From the NCBI GenBank assembly GCA_018715125.1, contig DVMF01000076.1:1-52623 (forward strand): a stretch of DNA of 52,623 bases, given 5' to 3'. A program made the position numbers and the translations under genes. Position 1 is the stretch's first letter. Each line of letters starts with the position of its first letter. Origin of the DNA: Candidatus Coprousia avicola (GTDB lineage Bacteria > Actinomycetota > Coriobacteriia > Coriobacteriales > Coriobacteriaceae). The notes beneath the pieces are model-generated. The model saw nothing but the letters and a program-made list of their open reading frames with translations. It was not told the DNA's origin and made no database searches. Positions 16,629 to 25,045 of this stretch are shown here, piece by piece.

Positions 16629-18860
16629 CTACGCGGCAGCTGGCGCCATCGCATCGTCATGCTCATCAGTCCAAGCGTACTTGGGCATAGGGCGGAAGAG
16701 CTGGAAGAGGATGGCTGCCGCAAACAGCACGGCAACGATGGTCCAGAAGCTGAACACGCCGGTGGCGGCCAGGTAGAACTGGTTGATGATGAGGCCGACG
16801 ACCCATGCGAAACCGCACTCGTACCCGATGGCGATAGCGGTCCACTTAGCGGAGTTCATCTGGGCGCGGATCGTGCCCATGGCCGCGAAGCACGGGGCGC
16901 AGAGCAGGTTGAACGCGCCGAAGGCCGCGATGGCGCCCACCGTGGGGAACATGCCGGCAAACGCGGTCCAGAGATTCGGGTCGGTCTCGGTGCCGTCGGC
17001 GATGTGGAGCAGCGAGCTCGCCGTCGCGACGACGTTCTCCTTGGCAACGAGGCCCGTGATGGACATAGCCGTCGCCTGCCAGGTGTCAAAGCCGAGCGGG
17101 TTGAAGATGAAGGCGATAGCTCCGCCGAACATGGCGAGCACAGAGTAGTCGGTGAACTCCTCCGGAATGCCCTCCATGGCGGGAAGGAAGCCGAAAGCGC
17201 CCTCGAACACGCCGAAGTTGGTGAGGAACCACACCACCACGGTCGACGCGAAGATGATCGTGAAGGCCTTCTTGATGTAGGCGGAGACGCGCTCCCACAC
17301 GTGCAGCGCCCACGAACGGACCGAGGGGAAGTGGTAACTCGGCAGCTCCATGACAAACGGGGTCGGGCGCCCCGCAAAGAGCCTGGTCTTCTTGAGCATG
17401 ACGCCCGAGACGATGACCGCCAGCACGCCGAGGAAGTAGAAGAGCGGGCTGATCCAGTTCGCCTCGGCGTCACCCACCAGCGCGCCCATGAGCAGCGCGA
17501 TGATGGGGAGCTTGGCGCCACAGGGGATGAACGTCGTGGTCATGACCGTCATACGACGGTCCTTCTCGTTCTCGATGGTCTTGGTGGCGAGCACGCCGGG
17601 CACGCCGCAGCCGGTGGCTACGAGCATGGGGATGAACGACTTGCCGGAGAGGCCGAAGCGGCGGAACACGCGGTCCATCACAAAGGCGACGCGCGCCATA
17701 TAGCCGCAGTCCTCGAGGAAGGAGAGCAGCACGAAGAGCACGAACATCTGCGGAATGAAGCCGAGCACCGCGCCCACGCCGGCAACGACGCCGTCTAAGA
17801 TGAGGCTCTGGACGAGGTCGCTCGCCCCGATCGAGACGAGCCAGCCCTCGATGGCGCCCGGAATGGAGGGGAACGCCATGCCGAAGAGCTCGAAACCCTC
17901 GCCAAAGAGGTTGTCGTTCACCCAGTCGGTGCCGGCGGTACCGAAGGCGTCCGCACCGGTGGCGATGCTGTACACCGCCCACATGATGAGGATGAAGATG
18001 GGGAGGCCCAGGATGCGGTTCGTCACGATCCGGTCGATCTTCTCGGAGGTCGACATGCGCGCAGGCGCCTTTTTTACGCACTCGTCCATGATGTGCGCGA
18101 TGACAGCGTAGCGCTCACCGGTAATGATGGACTCGGCGTCGTCGTCGCAATCCTGCTCGCACTGCGCGATGAGGCGCTCGACCGCCGCGGACGCATCTTT
18201 GGTGAGGTTGACGAGCCTCTGGGCGTCCGCGTCGCGCTCGAAGAGCTTGACGGCCCAGTAGCGGCTCTTCTCCGCAGGAACAGAGCCGGGCAGGAGTGCC
18301 TCGATCTTGTCGAGCACCTCCTCGATGGCGGAGTCAAACTTGTGCTCGGCAGCCTTGCCCTTCTTGCCCGCAGCGCGTTTGACCTCGCTGAAAAGCTCGT
18401 CGATGCCCTTGTTCTTAAGGGCGGAGACCATGAGCACCGGGCAGCCGAGCCGACGGGAGAGGGCCCGGGTGTCGATCTTGTCGCCATTTTTCTCCACAAG
18501 GTCGGCCATGTTGAGCGCCACGACAACGGGCAGGCCCGTCTCGATAACCTGGAGCGCGAGATAGAGGTTGCGCTCGAGATTGGTGGCGTCAATCAGCTGG
18601 ATGACGACGTCGGGCTCGCCGCTCATCAGATAGTCGCGGCTCACGCGCTCCTCGGGGCTGTACGGGGAAAGCGAGTAGATGCCGGGGAGGTCCGTCACGA
18701 TGACGCTCTTGTCGCTCGAGAGGCGCGCCTCCTTCTTCTCAACCGTCACGCCGGGCCAGTTGCCCACGTAGCCGTTTTGGCCGGTGATCAGGTTGAAGAG
18801 GGTTGTTTTTCCGCAGTTGGGGTTACCCGCCAACGCGACATGAAGCTCTGAAGCTGCCAT
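16629..18860 (-). CDS. feoB: Ferrous iron transporter FeoB
   Basis: A 743-residue protein with an N-terminal G domain, a helical spacer and a polytopic membrane domain with two gate motifs. The G1 motif is GNPNCGKTT (12-20), G3 is DLPGIYSL and G4 is NMAD. The membrane part contains the conserved Cys stretch VATGCGVPGV. FeoB moves Fe(II) across the inner membrane under anoxic conditions, controlled by nucleotide binding. The start is the ATG at 18860 behind GAAGAAGGA; the open frame upstream runs through a palindrome and lacks a ribosome site. It lies downstream of two feoA genes on the same strand. Confidence 0.97.
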   Translation of the reverse strand: MAASELHVALAGNPNCGKTTLFNLITGQNGYVGNWPGVTVEKKEARLSSDKSVIVTDLPGIYSLSPYSPEERVSRDYLMSGEPDVVIQLIDATNLERNLYLALQVIETGLPVVVALNMADLVEKNGDKIDTRALSRRLGCPVLMVSALKNKGIDELFSEVKRAAGKKGKAAEHKFDSAIEEVLDKIEALLPGSVPAEKSRYWAVKLFERDADAQRLVNLTKDASAAVERLIAQCEQDCDDDAESIITGERYAVIAHIMDECVKKAPARMSTSEKIDRIVTNRILGLPIFILIMWAVYSIATGADAFGTAGTDWVNDNLFGEGFELFGMAFPSIPGAIEGWLVSIGASDLVQSLILDGVVAGVGAVLGFIPQMFVLFVLLSFLEDCGYMARVAFVMDRVFRRFGLSGKSFIPMLVATGCGVPGVLATKTIENEKDRRMTVMTTTFIPCGAKLPIIALLMGALVGDAEANWISPLFYFLGVLAVIVSGVMLKKTRLFAGRPTPFVMELPSYHFPSVRSWALHVWERVSAYIKKAFTIIFASTVVVWFLTNFGVFEGAFGFLPAMEGIPEEFTDYSVLAMFGGAIAFIFNPLGFDTWQATAMSITGLVAKENVVATASSLLHIADGTETDPNLWTAFAGMFPTVGAIAAFGAFNLLCAPCFAAMGTIRAQMNSAKWTAIAIGYECGFAWVVGLIINQFYLAATGVFSFWTIVAVLFAAAILFQLFRPMPKYAWTDEHDDAMAPAAA

Positions 18861-18938
18861 GTGTCCTTCTTCCTTGGCTTTGAAACGAATGTTCTGAGCT
18901 GGGCGGCGCACCGCGTGAGCGCGCAGGAAATTTGCCTT

Positions 18939-18977
18939 GTCTAACAAATGATGCCTCTGCAGTATCATTTGTTAGAC
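18939..18977. promoter_or_regulatory. Perfect 14-bp inverted repeat in the feoA-feoB gap
   Basis: GTCTAACAAATGAT and ATCATTTGTTAGAC are exact inverted copies around 11 bases. The minus-strand sequence after the stem (AAGGCAAATTTCC) lacks a T-run, so it is not a typical terminator. It may be an operator or an mRNA structure that separates feoB expression from feoA. Confidence 0.55.
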
Positions 18978-18986
18978 TCGCCTAAC
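18971..18986. promoter_or_regulatory. Candidate iron-regulator site upstream of feoB
   Basis: GTTAG-ACTCG-CCTAAC followed by TCTACCGGT. It resembles the site ahead of the Cys-rich Feo protein (16416-16431) base by base, and partly overlaps the right arm of the large inverted repeat. The GTTAG/CTAAC halves recall DtxR-type boxes, but with wider spacing. Confidence 0.4.
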
Positions 18987-19008
18987 TCTACCGGTAAAAA
19001 AAGAGGCT

Positions 19009-19230
19009 CTACTGCACCTCGACGATAGCGGCCTCCTCCTTGCGGATGGAGAGCTCGTATCCGCGCACGGTAATCTGGATCGGATCGCCAAGCGGCGCCA
19101 CCTTGACCACCTTGAACTGCGTCCCCTTGATAAGACCCAGGTCCATGAGGTGGCGGCGCAGCGCACCGTCGCCATGAAGCTTGACGATCGTCGCGGAGTC
19201 GCCGATCGCCACGTCTCCCATCGTCCTCAT
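19009..19230 (-). CDS. feoA: FeoA-domain protein, second copy
   Basis: A 73-residue SH3-like FeoA protein. Conserved features are GDSATIVKLHGDGALRRHLM, DLGLIKGTQFKVVKVAPLGD and a final ITVRGYELSIRKEEAAIVEV. FeoA binds the FeoB apparatus and supports iron transport. The ATG at 19230 with GGGGGA upstream is chosen over an upstream frame without a ribosome site. It lies between another feoA and feoB, with a palindromic gap before feoB. Confidence 0.92.
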   Translation of the reverse strand: MRTMGDVAIGDSATIVKLHGDGALRRHLMDLGLIKGTQFKVVKVAPLGDPIQITVRGYELSIRKEEAAIVEVQ

Positions 19231-19296
19231 TGGTTTCCCCCTTTCAACCTCATCTACCCGCCTCCCCCGCCGAAGCGCAAGCACCGGCGCAAGAGG

Positions 19297-19536
19297 CTAC
19301 ACGGTCATGACGTGCTGCGCCACTTTGGCGTCGAGGCCAAAGCGCGCACCCTTGACGGTCACGATGATATTGCCACCGCTGGCGGAGACCACGTGGACCT
19401 CTGACCCCTCGACAAACCCGAGGTTGCCGAGGTGGTGCTTGATATCCTCGTTGCCCCGCACGCGCGCAACGGTGACCGTCTCGCCAGCACGCACCAACGA
19501 GAGCGGCATTGCCGGCATCGTGGGACCTGCTGCCAT
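19297..19536 (-). CDS. feoA: FeoA-domain protein, first copy
   Basis: A 79-residue FeoA protein: MPLSLVRAGETVTVARVRGN, HLGNLGFVEGSEVHVVSASG and NIIVTVKGARFGLDAKVAQH. It differs strongly from the downstream copy, so the duplication is old, and the two may bind FeoB differently. The start is uncertain. The ATG at 19536 has AAGAAGG 8 bases upstream; the frame stays open further up and includes CPCMGGACVSG, so a longer form with a short Cys motif cannot be excluded. It is the first gene of the feo cluster. Confidence 0.85.
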   Translation of the reverse strand: MAAGPTMPAMPLSLVRAGETVTVARVRGNEDIKHHLGNLGFVEGSEVHVVSASGGNIIVTVKGARFGLDAKVAQHVMTV

Positions 19537-19666
19537 TACCATCACCTTCTTTGCGTTCGTCATCCCGACCGTCTGCCCAGACACGCAGGCGCCGCCCATG
19601 CAGGGGCACTTGCGCGTTTGTTCACCCCAGTAAACTACCACGGCAAAGCTGTCATGTGAAGCACAA

Positions 19667-19682
19667 ATTAACCAAAGGTAAC
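19667..19682 (-). promoter_or_regulatory. Candidate iron-regulator site upstream of the first feoA
   Basis: On the minus strand GTTAC-CTTTG-GTTAAT, the weakest of three related elements seen ahead of feo genes in this window. Confidence 0.3.
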
Positions 19683-19973
19683 AAAAAGGAATCATGACCG
19701 AGCTGACGGGGAGATGGATACCCCCGTGGACAAAAAGTGTATCGAAATAACGATTCGCCCCTCGATTGACGGCCGATCAGGACACCTGAACAGCGTGCGA
19801 CGCCGCCCGAACTGGCGTTTCCGCAGGAAACGCGCTTCTACCATGGCGCAGCCCGACCGTTCGAACCCGTCAGAGCGACCCATTGCCGCGCCCAATCGCT
19901 ATTTGAAGCGCTTTTATGGCCATGGGGGGTCATTTAATTGTGGGGAGACAGCGCTTGTGCTTCCCTTCTGCGC
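19683..19973. other. Gap between the feo cluster and manA without a supportable gene
   Basis: No frame has a ribosome site and a recognisable product. The only structure noticed is a perfect 8-bp hairpin, GCGTTTCC-GCA-GGAAACGC, at 19815-19833. It lacks a T-run on either side. Confidence 0.4.
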
Positions 19974-20009
19974 ACAAAAGACGGCGCGGAGGCTCAACGT
20001 CGCCGCGCC
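19974..20009 (-). terminator. Intrinsic terminator of manA
   Basis: GGCGCGG (19983-19989) and CCGCGCC (20003-20009) form a stem. On the minus strand it is followed by GTCTTTTGTG. It lies about 40 bases past the manA stop. Confidence 0.65.
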
Positions 20010-20049
20010 GTGTGTCTGCCACCTTGTTGTGCGGGTCGCAGCGCAACCC

Positions 20050-20979
20050 TTACGGGTGCGAGATGATCACCTGCATGTCACCCGCAAACACCAGCTCCCT
20101 GCAGGCGGCGAGCGCCAGCAGGTTAGAGCCCTTGCGCACCGGCTCGCCGCAGAGCGTGCCCTCGCCCTCGATGACGCTCACGCAGGTGAAGGGATAGGAG
20201 ACCGGCACGGCGAGCTCTCCGGCAACAGTGGCGCGCACCACGGTGTAGCACTCGTTTTGCTCGAGCGTGGTGAGCGGGCCCTCCGAAGCGGCGACCTCAC
20301 CGGATGCCGGCAGCTCGGCCCCGTAGTTGATGACATCGAGCGCCTTATCGAGATGGAGCTCGCGGAGGCTGCCGTCGGCCTGCTTGCGATCGAAGTCGTA
20401 CACGCGATAGGTGATGTCGCTCGACTGCTGCGTCTCCAGGATGACGGTGCCGCCCTTGATGGCGTGGACGGTGCCCGCATCGATCTGGAAGAAATCGCCC
20501 GCGTGCACGGGAATCTCGTACACGAGCTCATCCCAGCGGCCCGCCTCGACCATCTGGGCAAACTCCTCGCGCGAGCGGGCGCGCTGCCCCACGATGATCG
20601 TGCCGCCCGGCTCGGCGGAGAGCACGTACCAGCACTCCTTCTTACCGAGCGACCCGTCCTCGTGCTCCGCAGCGTAGGCATCATCGGGATGCACCTGGAT
20701 GGAGAGGTCGTCCGCCGCGTCGATGATCTTGATGAGCAGCGGGAACCGATCGCCCTCGGCGTTGCCGAAGAGCTCGCGGTGCTCGGCCCAGAGCCACGAG
20801 AGGGTGTGGCCGGCGTATGCCCCGCTCGCGATGGTGCAGTCGCCGTTGGGGTGCGCCGAGATGGCCCAGCACTCGCCCACCTGCCCCTCGGGGATGTCGT
20901 AACCGAACTCGGTCCCGAGCTTGCGCCCGCCCCACAGCATGTTCTTGAAGACGGGCTCGAGCGTGATGATGGAATCCAT
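20050..20979 (-). CDS. manA: Class I mannose-6-phosphate isomerase
   Basis: A 309-residue cupin-fold zinc enzyme that interconverts mannose-6-phosphate and fructose-6-phosphate. Typical elements are the N-terminal FKNMLWGGRKL, the metal-binding IQVHPDD with a downstream Glu (KKECWYVL), and DAGTVHAI. The length fits the short bacterial (Firmicutes-type) form. The ATG at 20979 has AAAGGG upstream. It follows an SGNH esterase gene on the same strand, with a GC-rich hairpin between them, so co-transcription is unclear. Confidence 0.95.
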   Translation of the reverse strand: MDSIITLEPVFKNMLWGGRKLGTEFGYDIPEGQVGECWAISAHPNGDCTIASGAYAGHTLSWLWAEHRELFGNAEGDRFPLLIKIIDAADDLSIQVHPDDAYAAEHEDGSLGKKECWYVLSAEPGGTIIVGQRARSREEFAQMVEAGRWDELVYEIPVHAGDFFQIDAGTVHAIKGGTVILETQQSSDITYRVYDFDRKQADGSLRELHLDKALDVINYGAELPASGEVAASEGPLTTLEQNECYTVVRATVAGELAVPVSYPFTCVSVIEGEGTLCGEPVRKGSNLLALAACRELVFAGDMQVIISHP

Positions 20980-21076
20980 GGCAACCCTTTCTCGGTCTCA
21001 GGCGGCACCGGCGGGCGCCGCCCCTACGGTAGTCAGCATACCCCGGTTGCTGCCCTATGCCCCCGGGGGCCTACAA

Positions 21077-21772
21077 CTAATCGGCGGCCGCGAGCAATGC
21101 GCGCAGCTTCGGTTCGAGCACGGCGGTTACGCGGTCGTAGCCGGCATCGTTGATGTGCAGGCCGTCGCCCGGGCGATAGAGTGACGCCAGCGGGGAGCCC
21201 GCGGTATCCAGTAGCGCCGGATACGCGTCGGCAAAGGCCACGCGCCCATCGACTATCTCCTCCTGCGCGCGGGCGAATATCTCGCGCAGCAGGGCGTTGG
21301 TGCGCACCACGCCCGGCTTGGCGGCCGCGCCGTCGATCTCCTCCCGGCACGGCAGGGGCGACCAGACGAGCACACGACAGGCGGGCAGGTTGCCCACAAT
21401 GACGTCGACTAGGCGACACAGGTTCTCGGCCGCGGCCTCGGCCGTCCCCTGCATCGTACGGCCGAGGTCGTTGGTGCCGGCCATGAGGACCACCGCCCGC
21501 GGACGGTATTTGATGACCGCCTCGTCCACGTACCAGAGAAGCTCCTCGGTGGTGGCCCCGCCGATCCCCGCGTTGTACACCCCCGGGCCGCCGTTCGCCG
21601 CCAGGGCGGCAAAGCACCGCGCCACGGGGTAGAACTCCGTGAGCGAGTCGCCGTAAAACACCACCCCGCCTGCGCGCGCGTCCTTGCGCGCGTGCGCGAT
21701 GGCGAGCATGCGCTCGAGCTGGAACGGGCGGATCTGGTAGAGGTGCGGGTTGTAGATCATGTCTTCGCGCAT
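21077..21772 (-). CDS. SGNH/GDSL-family esterase
   Basis: A 231-residue cytoplasmic hydrolase of the SGNH superfamily. Block I is FYGDSLTEFYP with the catalytic Ser, block II is YNAGIGGAT with the Gly, block III is LMAGTNDLG with the Asn, and block V is GDGLHINDAGY with the Asp and His. Members remove acyl or acetyl groups from sugars, lipids or peptidoglycan; its position near sugar genes hints at a carbohydrate ester. There is no signal peptide. The start is the ATG at 21772 behind AAAGGAA. A terminator separates it from the PTS gene upstream. Confidence 0.9.
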   Translation of the reverse strand: MREDMIYNPHLYQIRPFQLERMLAIAHARKDARAGGVVFYGDSLTEFYPVARCFAALAANGGPGVYNAGIGGATTEELLWYVDEAVIKYRPRAVVLMAGTNDLGRTMQGTAEAAAENLCRLVDVIVGNLPACRVLVWSPLPCREEIDGAAAKPGVVRTNALLREIFARAQEEIVDGRVAFADAYPALLDTAGSPLASLYRPGDGLHINDAGYDRVTAVLEPKLRALLAAAD

Positions 21773-21878
21773 GACGTTCCTTTCTGCAACGGGGCGGTAC
21801 GGCCCGCGGCGGGCGCGGCGGCACGCCCCCAAGAGGCGCCGACTAAGACCGCGGGGCCACCGCGCCCGCACGCGCAAA

Positions 21879-21915
21879 GGCGGATGCCCGATGCCTGAGC
21901 GACCGGGCATCCGCC
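21879..21915 (-). terminator. Terminator downstream of the PTS permease gene
   Basis: GGCGGATGCCCG and CGGGCATCCGCC form a perfect 12-bp stem around a 13-base loop. On the minus strand only TTTG follows, so efficiency may be moderate. Confidence 0.65.
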
Positions 21916-21985
21916 TTTCGAAAAGGGGAACCGATATAACCTGTCACCCAGCGGCGCGGTTGCGCGGGCGCAGGGATGCGGCAGC

Positions 21986-23359
21986 CTACGCGGCGGTAGC
22001 CTCGTCGAGGGCGGCCTGCTTGGCCTGCGCGCGCTCGGAGATGCGCATGAAGGGCAGGTAGATGACCATACCGAGGGCGATCTCGATAATCTGCCAGACG
22101 GCGGCGCGCCAATCCATGCCGGTCGCGAGGAGCGCGGAGATCACCGGCGGCGTGGTCCAAGGCACCTGGGCGATGCACGGATCGATGATGCCGGCGCAGG
22201 TGAGACCGTAGGTGGCGGCGATGAAGAGGTCGGGCACGATGACGAACGGGATGATCAGCGGCAGGTTGTACACGATGGGGTAACCGTAGATAACCGGCTC
22301 GTTGATGTTGAAGAGGCCGGGGACGATGGCCATCTTGGCCACGGTGCGGCTCGTCTTGCTCTTAGAGAACACCAGGGTATCGAGCAGGAGCATGAGCGTG
22401 CAGCCCGAGCCGCCGATGAGGGCGAACGAGTTGATGATCTGCATGTTCATGTAGTGGTCGGCCGGGATGGGCTGGCCCGAAGCGAAGGTGGCCATGTTGT
22501 CCACGATGAGGATGGTGAGGATGGGCTCGGCCAGAACACCGGAGATGGTGGACTGGTGGATACCGAGGCAGAAGAGCAGGTTCGCCAGGGTGTAGATGAG
22601 CACGACCGCCCACGGACCGGCGTTCATGATGCCCTTGAGGGGCTCGGAGATGAACGTGGAGATGATGGTCATGAGGTCGGTGGAGAACGCCACGGCGAGC
22701 ACGGCGGACACGATGCCGAAGATCGAGAGGGTGAGGAGCATCGGGATCATGACGTTGAACGAGTCGGAGACCGCCTGCGGCACCTCGTCGCCCAGGTTGA
22801 TCTTGAGCTTCTCGACACCGGAGATCTTGATGAAGATGGTAACGGCGATAAGGCCCACGATGATGGCGCCAAACAGGCCGTTGGTGCCCGTGTTGGTGGT
22901 GGAGAGCACGCCCGTGACCTCAGCCGTGGTGACCTCGTCGGTCAGAAGCGGCGAGGCGGCCGCCAGGTTTGTGGCGATGCTCTGCGGCATCATGATGACG
23001 AGCGAGGAGATGCCCACGACCACGCAGGCGAGGCGGTTGCCGAAGTTCTCGTTGCGGGCGAGGCAGTAGCCGATCAGACCCGCGAGGATGAGTGCGGACA
23101 CGTTGAGCGTGCCGAGCGTCAGCGCGGAACCCCAGGTCTGTGCGTTGGCGAGGATCTCGGCGTTGGGCATGAAGCCCGTCTCGCCCCAGATGTAGGCGAA
23201 GACGACGTTGTTGATGAGGACGGCGATGCCGGCGAGGATGTACAGCGGCATGATGGTCGCGAACGAGTCGCGCAGCGTCCTCAGGTGGACCTGGTTGCCC
23301 ACCCTGGCAGAGATCTCGGCAAATTTGTCGAGGAACGCCTGCCCCTTCTGATTAGCCAT
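21986..23359 (-). CDS. PTS lactose/cellobiose-type sugar transporter, EIIC component
   Basis: A 457-residue polytopic permease of the Lac/Cel PTS family. It begins with the usual amphipathic start (FAEISARVGNQVHLRTLRDS) and contains the signature PGLFNINEPVIYGYPIVYN with the sugar-binding Glu and Asn, and LGIHQSTISGVL. It imports and phosphorylates a beta-glucoside such as cellobiose, together with EIIA and EIIB encoded elsewhere. It lies directly downstream of a GH1 gene, with a likely common promoter controlled by the divergent GntR protein. Confidence 0.93.
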   Translation of the reverse strand: MANQKGQAFLDKFAEISARVGNQVHLRTLRDSFATIMPLYILAGIAVLINNVVFAYIWGETGFMPNAEILANAQTWGSALTLGTLNVSALILAGLIGYCLARNENFGNRLACVVVGISSLVIMMPQSIATNLAAASPLLTDEVTTAEVTGVLSTTNTGTNGLFGAIIVGLIAVTIFIKISGVEKLKINLGDEVPQAVSDSFNVMIPMLLTLSIFGIVSAVLAVAFSTDLMTIISTFISEPLKGIMNAGPWAVVLIYTLANLLFCLGIHQSTISGVLAEPILTILIVDNMATFASGQPIPADHYMNMQIINSFALIGGSGCTLMLLLDTLVFSKSKTSRTVAKMAIVPGLFNINEPVIYGYPIVYNLPLIIPFVIVPDLFIAATYGLTCAGIIDPCIAQVPWTTPPVISALLATGMDWRAAVWQIIEIALGMVIYLPFMRISERAQAKQAALDEATAA

Positions 23360-23466
23360 GATTGCTCCTAACTGTTGAATCTGGCTTCCCTATCTGCACA
23401 GCCGCAGAGGTTCCCCCTCCCCCGCGGCCGATGTGCCCCTATGGGCTCGGTCTTGCCGGCGCGGGC

Positions 23467-24873
23467 TTACGCGACCACGTGCGTCTGCGCGACCTGCTTG
23501 AGCCACGCCGCGGACTTCTTGGGCCGGCGCTCATAGTTCTCCATGAGGTCGACCTCCACAAAGCCGTAGCGGTTCTTGAAGGCATTGGCCCAGCTCCAGT
23601 TGTCGATGAGGCCCCAGTAGTGGTAGCCCACGCAGCGGGCGCCGTCGGCGATGGCGCGGGCGACCCAGGTGAGGTGGTCGCGCACGAAGTCGATGCGGTA
23701 GTCGTCCAGCACCTGCTGGGTCTCGGGGTCCTTGTTGAGGTACTCGCGCTCGATGCCGATACCGTTCTCCGACACGAACCATTCGAGCTCGGGGTACTCG
23801 TTTTTGCACTTCATGCCAAAGTCGTAGATGCCCTTGGGATAGATCTCCCAGCCGCGGCTCTCGTTCATAACGCGCTCGGGCCAGATATAGGGCTCGGCAA
23901 AAAGCGGGTTGCCCCACTCGTCATGCGTCTTCGAGGGCGCCTGCACGCGACTCGGCTGGTAGTAGTTGCAGCCGATCCAGTCCACCACGCCGTCAGCGAG
24001 CACCTCCTCGTCATAGGGGCGCTGCGGCAGCACGATGCCGAGGTCGTCGACGAGCGTCTTGATGACGTCCGCGGGAAGCTCGCCGCGCGTCACGAGGTCG
24101 AGCCACCAGCGGTTGGTGAGGCCGTCGTTCATGCGAAGCGCCTCGAGGTCCGCCTCGGAGGGCTCGTCTTTGGTGTAGCTCGGGCTGAAGTTGCAGATCA
24201 TGCCGATGCGGGCGCCCTCGCGAATCTTGCCGGCACGGTAAAGCTCGCGGTAGCGCGCGACGGCGAGTGCGTGCGCGATGGAGATGTTGTACTGGACCTC
24301 GCAGGCCTCCTGGAAGTTGTGGTGCCTGGGATACCACACGCCGTGCCAGTAGCGCTGCTCGGGCTCGACGATGGGCTCGTTAAACGTGAACCAGTACCGG
24401 ATCTCCTGCCCGAACTCCTCAAACGCCTTCGCGGCGTAGTTGGCGTACGCCTCGCAGACCTCACGGTTCTGCCAGCCGCCGCGACGGAAGAGGTAGGTGG
24501 GCATATCGAAGTGATACAGATTGACGAAGACCTCAAGACCGGCCTCGCGGGAGGCGCGGAAGAGCTCGTGGTACCAAGCGGCGCCCTCGGGGTTGATGTT
24601 GCCGTCCTGGTCAATCAGGCGGCTCCACTGGATCGAGGTGCGATAGCTGTCGAGGCCGAGCTCCTTCAGCAGGGCCAGGTCCTCCTTGTAGTGATGCATG
24701 AAGTCGTTGCCCACGTAGCTGCCCACGCGGTTGTAGAACGAGGAGATGTCCTCGTTGGACCAGGTATCCCACAGGTTCTCAAGCTTGCCGCCCGTGTTCC
24801 AGCCGCCCTCGGTCTGCGGGCCGGACATCGCCGCGCCAAAGAAGAACTCCTGCGGGAGCTCGTAGTGTGCCAT
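23467..24873 (-). CDS. GH1 family 6-phospho-beta-glucosidase
   Basis: A 468-residue GH1 enzyme. The acid/base Glu is in FTFNEPIVEP and the nucleophile Glu is in WFVSENGIGIE. Near the C-terminus, where beta-glucosidases carry Glu-Trp, the sequence is NWSWANAFKNRYGFVEVD, with Ser plus Lys/Tyr positions typical of enzymes acting on 6-phospho sugars. It would split the phosphorylated disaccharide delivered by the adjacent PTS permease into glucose and glucose-6-phosphate. The start is the ATG at 24873 behind AAAGGGGGA. It is the first gene of the operon and is divergent from the GntR regulator. Confidence 0.92.
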   Translation of the reverse strand: MAHYELPQEFFFGAAMSGPQTEGGWNTGGKLENLWDTWSNEDISSFYNRVGSYVGNDFMHHYKEDLALLKELGLDSYRTSIQWSRLIDQDGNINPEGAAWYHELFRASREAGLEVFVNLYHFDMPTYLFRRGGWQNREVCEAYANYAAKAFEEFGQEIRYWFTFNEPIVEPEQRYWHGVWYPRHHNFQEACEVQYNISIAHALAVARYRELYRAGKIREGARIGMICNFSPSYTKDEPSEADLEALRMNDGLTNRWWLDLVTRGELPADVIKTLVDDLGIVLPQRPYDEEVLADGVVDWIGCNYYQPSRVQAPSKTHDEWGNPLFAEPYIWPERVMNESRGWEIYPKGIYDFGMKCKNEYPELEWFVSENGIGIEREYLNKDPETQQVLDDYRIDFVRDHLTWVARAIADGARCVGYHYWGLIDNWSWANAFKNRYGFVEVDLMENYERRPKKSAAWLKQVAQTHVVA

Positions 24874-24919
24874 GCGTCCCCCTTTCATCTAGGATCGCGT
24901 TTGGTCTCGCGCTGGTTTC

Positions 24920-24939
24920 AAAGTATAGCGCTATACTTT
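24920..24939. promoter_or_regulatory. Perfect 20-bp palindromic operator for the GntR regulator
   Basis: AAAGTATAGC and GCTATACTTT are perfect inverted halves with no spacer, in the divergent region between the GH1 gene and the gntR gene. It covers the -10 box of the GH1 promoter. The form fits operators of HutC-subfamily regulators. Confidence 0.75.
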
Positions 24940-24949
24940 TTATTGTGAA
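24922..24949 (-). promoter_or_regulatory. Promoter of the GH1-PTS operon
   Basis: On the minus strand TTCACA (24944-24949) and TATACT (24922-24927) are 16 bases apart, about 50 bases before the GH1 start. The operator palindrome overlaps the -10 and the spacer. Confidence 0.6.
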
Positions 24950-25045
24950 GCGTGTTTCTTATTTTTTTGTCTCGTACTTTGCAAAAACTAGCAACATGGG
25001 TATAGGCTCATCATGTCCCTTGTCGACCCCAGGAAAGGTGGTGCC

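Noticed and set aside
18971..18986. Canonical DtxR/IdeR box at the feo genes
   Set aside because: The half-sites GTTAG and CTAAC are present but 6 bases apart instead of 1, so the classical 19-bp box is not matched. Reported only as a candidate iron site.
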